Made by a program: the position numbers and the translations under genes | Part shown: positions 11,254-22,885 of the stretch, piece after piece | How positions within the stretch are numbered: the first letter of the stretch is position 1 | Layout of the letters: each line of letters starts with the position of its first letter | NCBI GenBank assembly: GCA_961205875.1 | Contig: OY540809.1 | Location: forward strand, 31,136,267 to 31,200,266 | Direction of reading: 5' to 3' | Length of the DNA: 64,000 nt | Source: Sialis fuliginosa | Lineage: Eukaryota; Arthropoda; Insecta; Megaloptera; Sialidae | Notes under the pieces: generated by a model | What the model saw: the letters and a program-made list of their open reading frames with translations, nothing else | What the model was told of the DNA's origin: nothing | The model's database searches: none

Positions 11254-12196
11254 CAAAAAAATTTTTTTTTCAAAAGGACTCCGCACAATCCTTATGAAAA
11301 ATGGGTTCCGGCCAATTTTTTTTAAACTTTGCAATTTGATAGTTCTCAACAAGCTGATCAAAAGTCTCAATGGGCACGAAACCCGACAACCCCCCCCCCC
11401 CCCCAACCCCTTCAAAATCACCCCTAAAAGTGATTATTAGTCAATTGCCTAACCGAAATATTTAATACTGTTGTCGAACCTATAGCCACCCACACAGTCA
11501 CTAGGCTTAAGCCTGACATCCCCAATACATTCAACTACCCCCTACCCATCCCCACCCACCCAACTCCACCCCATACCAAAGCCTGCCTTATGACTTTTCC
11601 CTATTTACGGGTTTACGGGTTGTGAAATCTTTTGATCGTGAATTCCTAAACGATCACTACCCAATATCCTTCGACCCCAATAATTGAACCCCCACCCCCC
11701 ACCCCACGCTTTACCAAAGCCTATCATGTGACTTTTCCCTGTTAACGGTTTGCGCAACCGTGTGATCGTGAATTCCATCCCATGTATGTGTGTGTTTGCG
11801 TGTGCGTGCGTGTGCATGGGGGTGATACGGAATGATTTTTTTGATACGTAAATAAATAGGGTATGTCTTTCTTGCCCTTAACATTTGGGTGTTTGAACGA
11901 CGTGGACGTGGCGAGTTTTCAAACCTCCGGGGTAGTTGAATGTTTGGGGGATGTCAGGCTTAAGCCTAGTGACTGTGTGGGTGACTATAGGTTCGAATAC
12001 AGTATTAAATATTTCGATAAGGCAATTGATCAATAATCACCTTTAGGGGTGATTTTGGGGGGGTTATTGGGTTTCGTGCCCATTGAGACTTTTGATCAGC
12101 TTGTTGAGAACTATCAAATTGCAAAGTTTAAAAAAAATTGGCCGGAACCCATTTTTCTTAAGGATTGTGCGGGGTCCTTTCAAAAATTTTTTTTAC
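11254..12196. mobile_element. C-rich foldback element
   Basis: Left arm 11254-11550 and right arm 11932-12196 are reverse complements, seen in GATCAAAAGTCTCAATGGGC / GCCCATTGAGACTTTTGATC and CACTAGGCTTAAGCCTGACA / TGTCAGGCTTAAGCCTAGTG. The loop contains two direct copies of CCAAAGCCT..T.TGACTTTTCC followed by GATCGTGAATTCC (11578-11650, 11713-11780), a C homopolymer at 11390-11404 and a GT-rich microsatellite at 11784-11817. No coding function is visible. Confidence 0.7.
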
Positions 12197-13016
12197 TTGA
12201 TAGAGTATGTGCAGCTTCTTGAAAATATTATCTTAAAAACTATATTTTTGAAAAATTTTGAAAATAATTTTTTTATCAAAAACTATCAACTTTTAGAGGT
12301 TAATAATAAAAATTCGTGTTGAGGTCGATTTTACATTGCTACCCGGATACAGCCTTTTAGTGAACTAACAACAGCATATAAAGACTTAACTAGCTAATAA
12401 ACAGTTCTAAAATCTTGTTTAAGAAATCCAATGAAGTACAGGCACAAAGTACCTAATGGTAATTTGACACGAAATTTTCTACGGAAAGTAAGTAGGGAAA
12501 ACTCATTAAAACTGACGTGTCTCCTGTCGTTTCGATGAAATATCTCGAGTAATTTGTCACGTCGCTGAATTTTCTTCTTGAATATTTTAGTTATTCGATT
12601 CTTTACTTTTGTAATGTTCATACATGTAAATGCTACACCTGTAAATCTTATTGTTATTTGTGTGCTAACGAAGATAACGCACATGAAGAAATGTAAAAAT
12701 AAATACGTGTTGTTTCAAAAAGAAATATTTTATAATACATAAATAGCAATGTAGTAGGCTAGGTTAGATAGGATAGATATGCAATGAAACGGGCAGTGTC
12801 TGTTCTATCGAAACTATCCGAGCGAATGAATTAAATTTTTTTTATTAGTATCACTATAGACTACACTACACCATAAAGATTGCATTTGCCTAGTTCCATG
12901 TTGTATTTACAATATGTAAGTTTTCGTCTTAAAAAACTAAAAATATATAGTTTTTTGAAAAAGATTTCAAAGGTGAGATATTACACTTATTGTATTTGTG
13001 ATGTTTTGTGTAGGTA
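12197..13016. other. Unassigned stretch
   Basis: A 96-codon ORF on the minus strand (12394-12684) is moderately basic and has no motif I recognise. It has no neighbours to support it, so it is not called as a gene. The rest is AT-rich without repeat ends. Confidence 0.35.
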
Positions 13017-13377
13017 ATAAGGTAAAGGCACCAGTGGTGGCCACTATAAGAGCAAGTTTTCAGTTTTTTTGGATTAATGAGCTTGTTTTTTGTAATTTTT
13101 ATGAACTCATGTTACTAATAAAACAAGTAACTCTTTATTTAATCAATTTCATTACCAAAATCCGCAAATATAGTTTTTTTCTTTAAATTATAGCTTTTTA
13201 TTTTGATCATGTTTTTTCTCCAGTAGTGGCAGAGGTAAAACCAGTTATGGCAACCCAGTGATGGCAAAATGATATTTCTATTACTTTGTTATAGAAAATG
13301 TTTTTTTAAACTAAAGGTAAATATCATGAAATGTCATACAATAAATAAATAAGTAAATAGATTACATTTTTAATTAG

Positions 13378-14180
13378 AGCAGGGTCGTATTAAGTAAAAT
13401 TTATAGTTAATATTTAATAATAAATCATAAGTAATTAAATACTAAGCAATGGAACTTTTGATATCGATGTAATTAAACCGATAATGTTATTGAATATTTA
13501 AGCCAGGCACGTATTAAGAAGAATTTACAATTGGTATTTTCTCATAAAATTTTTTTAAAAATGAAAAAGTTAACCAATGTATTATAATGTATATTGAATA
13601 TTTAAGCCAGGCACGTATTAAATAGAATTTATAATTAATTTTTCCAATAAAAACTGTATAAAACGAAACCATTTAGCAATAAGTTATGGAATTAATGTAG
13701 TTAATACGAAAATGTATATATGAATATTTTAGTCAGGTACGTATTAAGAAGAATTCATAATTAATATTTATTATTATATTAAATGAAAATATTAAGTAAT
13801 GGTAGTTATGACTTTGATGTAACTGAACCAATAATGTATATTGTATATTTAAGCCAGGCAAGTATTAAAAAGAATTTATAATTAATATTTTCTAATAAAA
13901 ATTGTATAAAAATGAAACCATTAAGCAATGAAAGTTATGGCATTGATGTAGTTAAACCAAAAATTTATATATTAATATTTTAGTCAGGCACGTATTAAGA
14001 AAAATTTATAATGAATATTTTTTTCATAAAAATTATATAAACATGTTTACCATCCGCAGTTGTTATATTGTGATTTTTGAGTCAGGGGCGTATTAAGAAA
14101 AATATACAATTAATATTATCTAATATAATTTGTGCAGATGTTTTAGTAAAACACATGTGTGATAGTTACACAATTAAATT
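13378..14180 (+). repeat. Tandem array, forward units (7 copies)
   Basis: Each unit starts near AAGCCAGGCACGTATTAAGA and goes on with AATTTATAATTAATATTTTC and AAACCATTAAGCAATG. CAGG anchors lie at about 13380, 13504, 13608, 13734, 13855, 13985 and 14083, giving spacings of 98 to 130 bases. Units are diverged, so the array is old. A lone related unit lies at about 39985-40065. Confidence 0.75.
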
Positions 14181-14449
14181 AACAAATTATAAATCACAAA
14201 TAATAAGCAAGTATTTAACTAACAATTAATTAAATCAATTATCAAATTAAATTTATAGTAAGCATGCTAATTAACAGTCGTATTTATGTTAATCATAATC
14301 TTCTGATGATGAATTCTCATCACATATGTTATGCCAGTACCTTATAATGAATAAAAAGCAAAAAATATAAAAAAAATATATTTCAATATCTATCTTAAAA
14401 TAATATTATTTCTACTGTTAATAAGTATAAAAAATTATACAACGCGAGC

Positions 14450-14960
14450 AAAGCGGGTACATCCAACATAACTATCATTAATTTTTCTTTTTTTGTATTT
14501 TTTACGATAAAAATCATTTGTAAATTTTCGTTAATACAGGCCTGCCTAAACTGCACAATGCTATATTTTATTTAAATTATATCAACATAACTGTCTAAGT
14601 TTTTCTTTAAATTTTTGTATATTTTAAATATAAAATATTATAAATTTTCGTTAATACGGGCCTGCTCTAAATTTTCAATATTATAATTTGTTCAAATATT
14701 GTCAATATAACAACTATTTTTTTACCTTATAACTATAGAATATACATAGTTTTTTAGAAAATATTATTTAAATTACTTCCTTAATACGGATCTGCCTTAA
14801 TTATTTAATATTTTTTTGTACATTTAACAATTCAAACAAACATAACAATTACCTTAAATTTGACTTTATGTTTTTATATATTTTTGCATAAAATAATATC
14901 AATCGTAAATTTTCCTTAATACTTACCTGACCTAATTTGAATATGTTAATTGCAAATTTA
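14450..14960 (-). repeat. Same repeat array, reverse units (4 copies)
   Basis: Anchors of the type TTAATACGGGCCTGC (reverse complement of the forward anchor) occur at about 14537, 14657, 14787 and 14921. Spacing matches the forward array. Confidence 0.7.
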
Positions 14961-17556
14961 TCTTTAGAATTATAATTCACTATATATTAATAATTTCAAC
15001 CCGCTTGCTTAACATTTTTTACACCTAGTAATGAAAACTACATTTGAAAACATCGCTGCCACTACTGGGTATTAGTGAAAAATGAATACCCAGTAATGGT
15101 TATTGAACACAAAACCCCTCCTAGAACAATAAAATTAAATTTGGTGGTGACCCTGTCTTTAAGATATGTTCAAGATTGAAACATATTAATTTCACTTAAA
15201 AAAAAAATTTAAGCAGCATAAAAATCACGAATAATCGAACTCGCACCACTAACCATTTACATAAGAAAATACACATTTCGTGAATTTCGACTGATCCGCG
15301 ATGTTTAAATGTTCACCATTTTGACACCTATTGGCCGATTGTCATCAAATCACGCTGTAAGACAGTTAAATATATATAGATTAATATTCATAAATGATTA
15401 TAATTAAATATCATCACATATTTCAAATTCAGGACATTTAGTTAAACATTTGCCATTACTGGGGTGCTTGCCAAGACCGGTGCCGTTACCTTATCTACTA
15501 TATATAACGAAGTGCCCTGACTGACTCACAATCATTTTTTTGACCATTTCCACTCATCGGAGAAACTTGAAATTTGGTATATATATTCCTTGGGGGTAAA
15601 AAATAACAACTAGTGGGCCTTTTTTGAAAAAGTTTATAAATGGGGTAACAAGGGGCCCCCAAATTTTCAAAAAAAAGTTACAATTTTTTTATTATTTTTT
15701 TTATATTTCTTGGGCGATATAATGTAAGGTTCAAATTTCAGATTTAAAAAAAATGAAAAAAAAGGAAAAAAAAGTTTTGATGTAAAAAAGTATCAAAACG
15801 AAAACCGATATTAGATTTTTTTAATTTTTTTCAAATACTTTGGTTAATTGACAACCATGAACCCGTGTCTGATTTTTGAAAAAGATATGTTAAAGAGGAG
15901 AAAATAAACAAAATACGTTTACATATAATGCGCTTTAAGCATTTACTAAATTAATTGCAAATGTCGTAACTATGGATACATTGTATTTTATTGATTATTT
16001 TTAAAAATTTTAAATGTCAGTGGCCATTTAAAATTTTGAAGTGAACAATAAAATATAACAAAAAAGAAATATAAAGAACATAACGAATGAAAAAATATGC
16101 AGAACTCTAATGTAATATATAATTAAAATTTTCATAAATAAATTTGACAAAAAAATTGAAGACAAACAATTACAGCATTCGAATAATACATTAAAATTTA
16201 AAACTTAAAGTTATTGTTATATCAATATTTTTACCTACATAGGTATTTTAAATATCAGAAGTATTTATTTAATTAACAATTAACATTGACGTAATTTTAA
16301 ATGATATTTTTTTAATTGTTAGAATTTGTACATCTGTTAAGGATCCACATTTACTTATCTATGTATGCAAGCATCTGTACCAATCTGTATATCATACATC
16401 TAAAATGTCAATGTGTATCTACTGTGCTCTAACTTTTAAATAGTTGAACTGATTTCAAATGATTTATTGCGAATTGTTCGAATACAGTGACAAAATTCGT
16501 TTAATTTACAAGAATATTTGATTTTAAAAAAGGTTAATCTTTTTTAATACGAAATGTAGGTAGGTATATACTAATATATAGTTAATTGTAATTAATTGTA
16601 GAAAGGATGTACAACAAGAATGTATACAAGCTACTAATAATATATTTATATAGAAACATTGATTTAATTTAGATGACTTTTTGAAAGACACGAGGAGAAA
16701 AACCGAAAATGAAATTATTTTTAATATTCATAAAATGTTATTTCAAATCATGTAAGTATATACAATATATTTAAAAGTCAGCATTATTCCATTATCATAA
16801 AAAAGTAATTATCATCTGTAGGCTTTCATGGCTGTTCATATATGAACTTTGGTTTCCGAACTGATGTCAACGTTTAAATGTTTTTTTGTTGCCGTTGAAC
16901 ATATGTATGGCTTGATGTTTCGACTTCCATGTCGGAGTCTTTTTCATATAAGACTAAAGGTATGTGTAATACAGGGTGACAGATTAAGAGTAACCCATTC
17001 TTAATTAATAATATCGAAATAAGTAATCACTTAGGGTGCGTTCCAGATGGCACTTGTAACGTTACGATCGTTGATTACATCGTTCCGTTTGGCGTTTGAA
17101 ACGATCATGACGTGTCAAATATTCTGAATGATGCAATTGTAAGAACCAATGAGTGTCAGTAAAAGCCAGAAATTAAACCGGATATATCTGATACAATTCC
17201 TTATACGTATATACCAAAGTTGTAAACAACGGAGCCAGCGGACATCTGTCAGGAGAGTAAGTCCCTCCTTTTTTATAATTTAATTAAATATCCTTAAGAT
17301 TCTTTGTTTACCGGGGTTCATATTTTTCATCGTTGAAATGATTTGCATTATTTTGTGATTGTTGCAGAAATCAAAATTTGCATTTTACAATAATTTCTAC
17401 AATCAAAATTATTTCTATGCCGGATAGTTAAAATATTTAAAAAAAAGTATTATAATAATGTTTTTTAACTGTGATATTTTTCTTTGTTCTGTATTATTTT
17501 TAGTTTTGAACGAGTTAAAATTAAAAAAATTACCAAAAAAACATTTATTTTTTCAG

Positions 17557-17867
17557 TTAATACGATAAGGAGTTAAAACTAACAGGGAATTGCTTAAGAG
17601 GTTCACGTGCATTACTTTCCTTCAATAATAATTTCACCGAAGAACCTCATTATGTTCTGATGAAGGAAGTATTCAGTCAAACATTTGGTGTTCCTAACCA
17701 CCACCCGAAGAACCAGCCATTCTTCAATAATGTTTACACATTCAGTGTTTTGGATAATCGTATATGGTTCAGGAACTTCCAGATACTGTCAGAAATAGGG
17801 TCCAGATTCATCCCTGGAACGCACTTTTAGTGGGCCTAATTTTATCTATCAAATCTTTTGTGAACCT
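17557..17867 (+). pseudogene. BRX1: Fragment of ribosome biogenesis protein BRX1
   Basis: BRX1 (BRIX1) is a nucleolar Brix-domain protein needed for assembly of the large ribosomal subunit. One plus-strand frame reads ELKLTGNCLRGSRALLSF, then EEPHYVLMKEVFSQTFGV, then HHPKNQPFF and VYTFSVLDNRIWFRNFQIL, all in the order found in the middle of the Brix domain. The segment begins immediately after TTTTTTCAG (17548-17556), so it looks like a genomic exon with the end of its intron rather than a reverse-transcribed copy. It is broken: one base is missing before ELK, residues between FQIL and EIGSRF are deleted, there is a stop at 17828, and the frame then shifts to FSGPNFIYQ. Only about 100 of roughly 350 residues are present. 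It lies inside a TIR transposon and ends where the antisense transposase starts. Identity is strong; loss of function is clear. Confidence 0.85.
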
Positions 17868-18235
17868 TAAAGTTTTTGTAAAAATGGTGTTATGGCCGAT
17901 TGATGGTTTTCGACAGACGAGTAACACAAATTCTGTTTATTCCTCTCGCCAAGAAATTGGAAATGCGCTTCGTTGCTTATAATTATGATGTTAACAAAAT
18001 TATTCCCTCTATCTAAAATCCAACGACTGAAATCCAAACATGTGTTTAAGTCATTTGGAAAAAGTTTTTGAGCGTTTTGCCATTTGTATGGATGAAAGTG
18101 TAAATCTTTCTTCAAAATTAGATTTGATTGATTAAAATTTGCTTCAATCCTGTTTGTTTTTCTTCTCCGATTCACTTCCAATTGTCTTGCGATTTGAAGC
18201 CACGGGAACATTTAATTGTTGTCGGAACCACCACT
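17867..18235 (-). pseudogene. Truncated Tc1/mariner-like transposase, N-terminal part
   Basis: On the minus strand the reading frame has a basic helix-turn-helix-like start (ARQLEVNRRRKTNRIEANF), then KKDLHFHPYKWQNAQKLFPN and DFSRWIL, and ends with NIIIISNEAHFQFLGERNKQN. The LHPYK...Q.L.PND...F..W and SDEAHF.L.G..NKQN blocks are typical of an insect IS630/Tc1-mariner-type transposase family (recalled). The first catalytic Asp of SDEAHF is Asn here. The rest of the catalytic domain is missing: the frame stops at 17867, next to the BRX1 fragment. It reads inward from the right TIR, the normal orientation for a transposase gene, so it probably descends from the element's own gene. Confidence 0.7.
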
Positions 18236-18915
18236 GAGTCTGAATAATTTAATTGGTTAAGGTTAACAAAAGATTTTACAGTTAAAATTAGGTTCACTAA
18301 GTGATTACTGTTTTCGATATCATTAATTAAAAATGGGTCACTCTTAATTTGTCACTCTTTATATTAATTTGAAACATTTTTAATTCTATAGTTATGGCGT
18401 AAAAGTTATAAAACAATTTTTTATCGTTGTCGTATCAAAAACAAATGTGATATAAGTATGTAATATATTTTTATACGACAAGAGTTTAAAACATATCAAA
18501 CAAAAACACTACGCCAATCGTTCATACTTAGGATACACCAACATGTCAAGGCGAAATTCAACATTAAATTAAAAATTTAATTATTTGTTGATCTGGAAAT
18601 TATTATATTCTAATATTAGAAGTAAATTTTTTAATGAGAGTTTCGAGTTATAGAGGTTATAGTTAGGTGACATCGATAGAGAAACCATAGATGTGAACGG
18701 ATTTTGATTTATCAAGATTCGACTTATAATAATGTGTGTATTTTTTAAAAATTAAATAATTTGGTGTGAATTTTGTTTTAAATTAAAATTTTGAAAATAA
18801 TTAACTTAGAAATTACTGTATTCCAATATAGATATAATTGAACAGAAAAAAAATTAAATAAATTAAATAAAGATTAAATTTATAAACCCGAGTAACACCG
18901 GGTCCAAAGCGTTAG

Positions 18916-19162
18916 TTTAGGATTAGTAAGGGTTCCTTCATATTCATAAAGATACAAAATAAGTACATATCATGCTGCGGGGACATATCTTATAGAAAAT
19001 CGGAAGGCTCTGTAACGCGGAGACTTTGTATGAACTTGATTTCTGGGCTGTTATCCATGACGTATTAAAAAACTTGAAAATTAATTGATTCCAATATAGA
19101 AATACTTTAATTGAAAAAAATTATTACAGAATCATTACTTTACACCGGGTCCAGCGCGCTAG
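18916..19162 (+). mobile_element. Second Helitron-like 3' end
   Basis: The segment ends ACACCGGGTCCAGCGCGCTAG before a T. Upstream, GAAAATTAATTGATTCCAAT and ATAGAAATACTTTAATTGAA parallel about 18790-18845, so two related 3' ends stand in tandem. No separate 5' end was found. Confidence 0.45.
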
Positions 19163-19296
19163 TTGCATATATTTGAGTCAAACATTAACGGTAAGTTACT
19201 TTTCAAATCTAAATTTTTGTATAGATGAAGTTTGTCATATAATTTTGAAGGTTACTTATACGTATTGACTAACCGAACGTTTATTGTTATCTACAT

Positions 19297-20480
19297 ATAC
19301 CGGGTGTTCCAGACCACCCGTCCACTATGTTTTACGCCCAAACTATTGAAGATAGAGTTTTATGATACAAAATTTACTATATATATCGACCCTAAAGAAT
19401 TTCAGGAAAATGTTTTCAACCCTCTAAAACTTCTTCTTGGGGGGTAGTTTGAGGGGTACATGCCCGTTTCTCAGCAAAATCAAATGGGACGGTATATCCA
19501 AAAGTTGATAATTTTGAAGATCATAAGAAAGTAATAAACTTTTATACGAAAAATTTTTTCATACATTCAATTGTTTAGAAAATATGGCGACTTGATCCTA
19601 AATTTTAGGGTTTTACTAAAATTGCTCTAGTTTCGTTAAATATTAATGAAATTTTATTTTTAAAATTTTATTATCAAAGTAGAAATAACGAACTTTTTAA
19701 TGATGTATGATTATTTGAGATTTGGATAATTTAAAGTGTCATACGCGACATATCAAAAATGCAAAACTTTAATTAGGGATAATTCAAAAATTTTAAATGG
19801 AATGGTATATCAATTAGTACTTTATCTTAAAAAATATATTTAAATTAACAACTTTTGTTAAGAAAATTATAAATTTTATTTACAAAAAAAAAAAAAAATT
19901 ATAATTTAAAATTTTCTTAACAAAAGTTGTTAATTTAAATATATTTTTTTAGATAAAGTGCTAATTGATATACCATTCTATTTAAAATTTTTGAATTATC
20001 CCCAATTGAAGTTTTAAATTTTTGATATGTCGCGTATGACACTTTAAATTATCCAAACCTCAAATAATCATACATCATTAGAAAGTTCGTTATTTCTACT
20101 TTCAAAACAAATTTTAAAAATAAAATTTCATTAATATTTAACGAAACTAGAGCAATTTTAGTAAAACCCTAAAATTTAGGATCAAGTCGCCATATTTTCT
20201 AAACAATTGAATGTATGAAAAAAAATTTTCTACAAAAGTTTCTTACTTTTTTATGATCTTTAAAATTATCTACTTTTGGATATACCGTTCCATTTGATTT
20301 TGCTGAGAAACGGGCATGTACCCCTCAAACTACCCCCCAAGGAGGAGTTTTAGGGGGTTGAAAACATTTTCCTGAAATTCTTTAGGGTCGATATATATAG
20401 TAATTTTTTTATCATAAAACTCTATCTTCAATAGTTTGGTCGTAAAACATAGTGGACGGGTGGTCTGGAACACCCGGTAT
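19297..20480. mobile_element. Near-perfect palindrome P2
   Basis: Ends are ATACCGGGTGTTCCAGACCA and TGGTCTGGAACACCCGGTAT. The arms run without interruption from about 19297 to 19880 and 19895 to 20480, with an A homopolymer at the dyad (19884-19897). Shared markers include GCCCGTTTCTCAGCAAAATC and its complement. TA flanks are present. There is no transposase. The right end abuts a partial element A. Confidence 0.85.
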
Positions 20481-20700
20481 ACAGTGTATTCCAAGTTGAT
20501 TAAGCCATAGGAAATTTAACATAGGGACAATTAGAAATGTTGTAGTAAGTAGCCTTTGGTCAAATTTAACGATATATCATTGGTGAATTTTGAAATGCCG
20601 CCACAAAATTTTATAAAATTGCCATTAGTATTTTGTTTTCATTTTTGTATCTGTCAAAAATTACTAATATTTATTGTAATCGCAGAATAATTAAAACATT
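20481..20700. mobile_element. Partial copy of element A (one arm)
   Basis: ACAGTGTATTCCAAGTTGAT, TAAGCCATAGGAAATTTAAC and GACAATTAGAAATGTTGTAG match the ends of 6200-8976. No opposite arm follows. It supplies the uninterrupted sequence used to place the insertion at 6224. Confidence 0.65.
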
Positions 20701-20961
20701 ATTCATTCTGATATTATAATTAACTAGTACACGATTAAAGAAAAATTGCAAATGGATACATTTAGGTGTTATTTCTAAGTTAGAGATTATTAGAGATTAT
20801 TTGGCGTCGAATTTGAGAACTGACCATTACCATTGAGTAACAATACTTCATATTTCAAGCATAGGTAATAAAATAAATAATAATAAACCTACATATGACA
20901 TGGAGCACATTGGTAACAACGGTACGTATTGTCTTATGAGGCAAAATCTTTCCTTTTCAAA

Positions 20962-21135
20962 TAGTATTATAATGGAGCTAACAAAAATTATTAACAAACA
21001 AGCACTTTTAAATGGGATATCAAACCTGTAGGTATTACAGTTCCCATGAAGTATCATGAAGTGTTTGATAAGTTTCTCGCATGCGCGGTAAGTAAATACC
21101 AATGGCACTAAAACAATGGTGATTTTACTAACATT
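20962..21135. mobile_element. MITE family M1, truncated copy
   Basis: AATGGAGCTAACAAAA, GGATATCAAACCTGTAG, ATGAAGTGTTTGATAAGTTT and GTAAGTAAATACCAATGGCA parallel the other M1 copies. The right half and right terminus are missing. The 86-codon minus-strand ORF over this copy is an artefact of it. Confidence 0.6.
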
Positions 21136-22189
21136 ATCTCGTGCTATTTCAGCTTGTCTACGTTATCTTATTATAGGATAACTATTAACTACCCCCCCCC
21201 CCCCAGTTTTATTATTACATATCTATGGTTTCCACAAAGACTAAATCTACATTCAAACTAGCAGCCAGGATTCATCGAGGACTCAGAAATCTATTATTTA
21301 AATGAATAACTAAAATCTATCCCAGCATAAAATAATACGAAATTTAATTAATTAATATCATTAATCACAAAACAGATTTCTTTCAAATTAACTATTTTGG
21401 TAAAATACAAACAATATGTAGACAAATACATTTGTACTCATTCATTTGCCACGGGCTCTCTTAGGGTTGGGATGATATGTAGTCTTGAGTACAAAACATC
21501 CTTAATTACCTTTAGGGTAGAAGGTATTCTCCAATCCTAAAGAATGAACTCGTCAACCCCTACGGGAAATGCTTCAATATCTAGACAGGAACACGGCTAA
21601 ATATTGTATTTATAAAATAACATAATATCAATTTAGCTTTCTAAGAATACCTAATATTTAATGTCTGAAAACAATTATTAGTTGTAAAAATTGAGAAATA
21701 ATGCATAATTGAATTGATAAAACAATGTGTAGAGTAAAATAAAATAATGAAAACTACCTCTATGCTGGAACATACATTTTACGTCATATATCAATAAATA
21801 CTTTATTGCTACAATAAAACTACAAATATGTTTTCAAATACCATTAAAATGATGACACAAAACTCGCACTTATGTGCATATTCATGTTTGTATGTACCTA
21901 CATTTGATAGATTTGATAACAGATTTATTATTGCATTAATACATATATTTTCATTTTTTAAACCTTATACATAGTAGACCAGACCTGGTCAATTCAAATT
22001 GCTCCACAGGCCGCATTGACGACCTAAAATTTACCGAGGTCCCCACATAAATAAAAATAATTCAAAAAAATTTTCTCGTAATTTGTTCAATATTTGGCTT
22101 TTAATTTCGTACTTTTTTTGTAATCACTTTTATTACTTTCTTATACCGTGTATATGAAATATACATATAATATATGTAAGTAAGTATAG
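21136..22189. other. Unassigned stretch
   Basis: A C homopolymer lies at 21192-21204. A less AT-rich patch at 21430-21600 (GCCACGGGCTCTCTTAGGGT, CGTCAACCCCTACGGGAAAT) has no open frame on either strand and no repeat partner in the window; it may be a fragment of a retroelement, but I cannot name it. Confidence 0.35.
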
Positions 22190-22560
22190 TGAAGCCGATT
22201 TATTTCGAACTCCTGATTTTGACGGAATTATCTATTTTGACCTTCCCTGAATCCATTCTGACTATTTTCGCCATGATGTATGTGTGTACGTCTGTCGGTC
22301 TGTCTATCTGTAAGCGCTGTAACTCAAATACGACAAATCGTAGAAGGGTGAAATTTTATATTTAAGATTAATTTTTGTCTGGGAAGAAAACGTCCTATTT
22401 TTGAAAACGATCTTTCAACCGGATACGGATGTTTACTAAGCTCGATTTTTGAATTTTTCAAATTACTCTGAAGCAGTGTGAAATAGAGAAAAATGGACAA
22501 GTTAAAAATTGCAGGTAATATCAATATCTATAATTTATGTTCTATTCATTTTTTCGTAAA
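22190..22560 (+). repeat. Dispersed repeat with GTCTGTC run
   Basis: ACCTTCCCTGAATC.ATTCTGA, then a GTCTGTCGGTCTGTCTATCTG run, TGTAACTCAAA and GGATACGGATGTTTACT are shared, in order, with 36625-36845. Repeats with such tetranucleotide runs are common as LINE/SINE tails in insects. The minus-strand ORF inside is not a gene. Confidence 0.55.
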
Positions 22561-22885
22561 AACGAATTTTTGAAAAAAAAAATTATTATAAGTCAAATGG
22601 TTCATAACAGAGAAGAAATATCTGCCTTGAGTGTCATGGGACTTTCTTATACGTAATACTGAGAGTGAACAGTGTAGGTGAATCTAAATAATTACATAAA
22701 AAAATTCTTTCTGGCTAAATCATAAATGTTGGAAAAAATGTATGGGGAATAAATTATAGATAATAACATACTCGACAATTTTTATCTAAAACATTTTTTT
22801 CTTATTTCAAAAATAATTCGAAAATTTAAAAATTTACAAGAGTAAACAATCGTTTTCAGTTGTTACGTTAAAAAAAATCACTTGT

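Larger units (their letters stand above)
13017..15494. mobile_element. TIR element with inverted arrays of a ~120-bp repeat
   Basis: The ends are ATAAGGTAAAGGCACCAGT and, inverted, ACCGGTGCCGTTACCTTAT. Subterminal copies of CCAGTNRTGGCA face inward on the left (about 13030, 13219, 13241, 13255) and occur as TGCCANTACTGG on the right (about 15057, 15449). Between them lie seven forward units of a 98-130-base repeat and, beyond a ~350-base spacer, four units in reverse orientation. No transposase frame is visible. Subterminal repeats of this sort commonly act as transposase binding sites in large-TIR elements, but the superfamily is unknown to me. Confidence 0.65.
16972..18359. mobile_element. 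TIR transposon carrying a BRX1 fragment (Pack-type)
   Basis: Terminal inverted repeats of about 65 bases: CAGGGTGACAGATTAAGAG ... ATATCGAAATAAGTAATCAC on the left and GTGATTACTGTTTTCGATAT ... CTCTTAATTTGTCACTC on the right. Both ends are flanked by TA (16970-16971 and 18360-18361), the target of Tc1/mariner elements. The right half holds an antisense transposase remnant (17867-18235). The left half holds plus-strand sequence from the host gene BRX1, complete with an intron-like 3' splice site. The element is therefore non-autonomous and appears to have picked up host DNA. Confidence 0.75.
15494..18915 (+). mobile_element. Candidate Helitron, 3.4 kb
   Basis: The left end is TCTACTATATATAACGAAGT after an A, followed by GCCCTGACTGACTCAC, a Helitron-like 5' terminus known from many insects. 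The right end CCCGAGTAACACCGGG followed by TCCAAAGCGTTAG|T has a short hairpin and a near-canonical CTAG. A second 3'-type end, ACACCGGGTCCAGCGCGCTAG, lies at 19142-19162, so the true boundary could be there. No helicase is visible. Most of the right half is the nested BRX1-bearing transposon. Pairing of these ends is inference. Confidence 0.5.

Noticed and set aside
11784..11817. GT-rich run as a regulatory Z-DNA site
   Set aside because: It is a short impure microsatellite in the loop of a foldback element, with no gene nearby.
12394..12684. 96-codon basic ORF as a possible gene
   Set aside because: No recognised motif, no splice or promoter context, and codon use matches the local base composition.
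13378..14960. CRISPR-like regularly spaced repeats
   Set aside because: The units are ~120 bases, diverged throughout, change orientation, and sit in eukaryotic DNA without cas genes.
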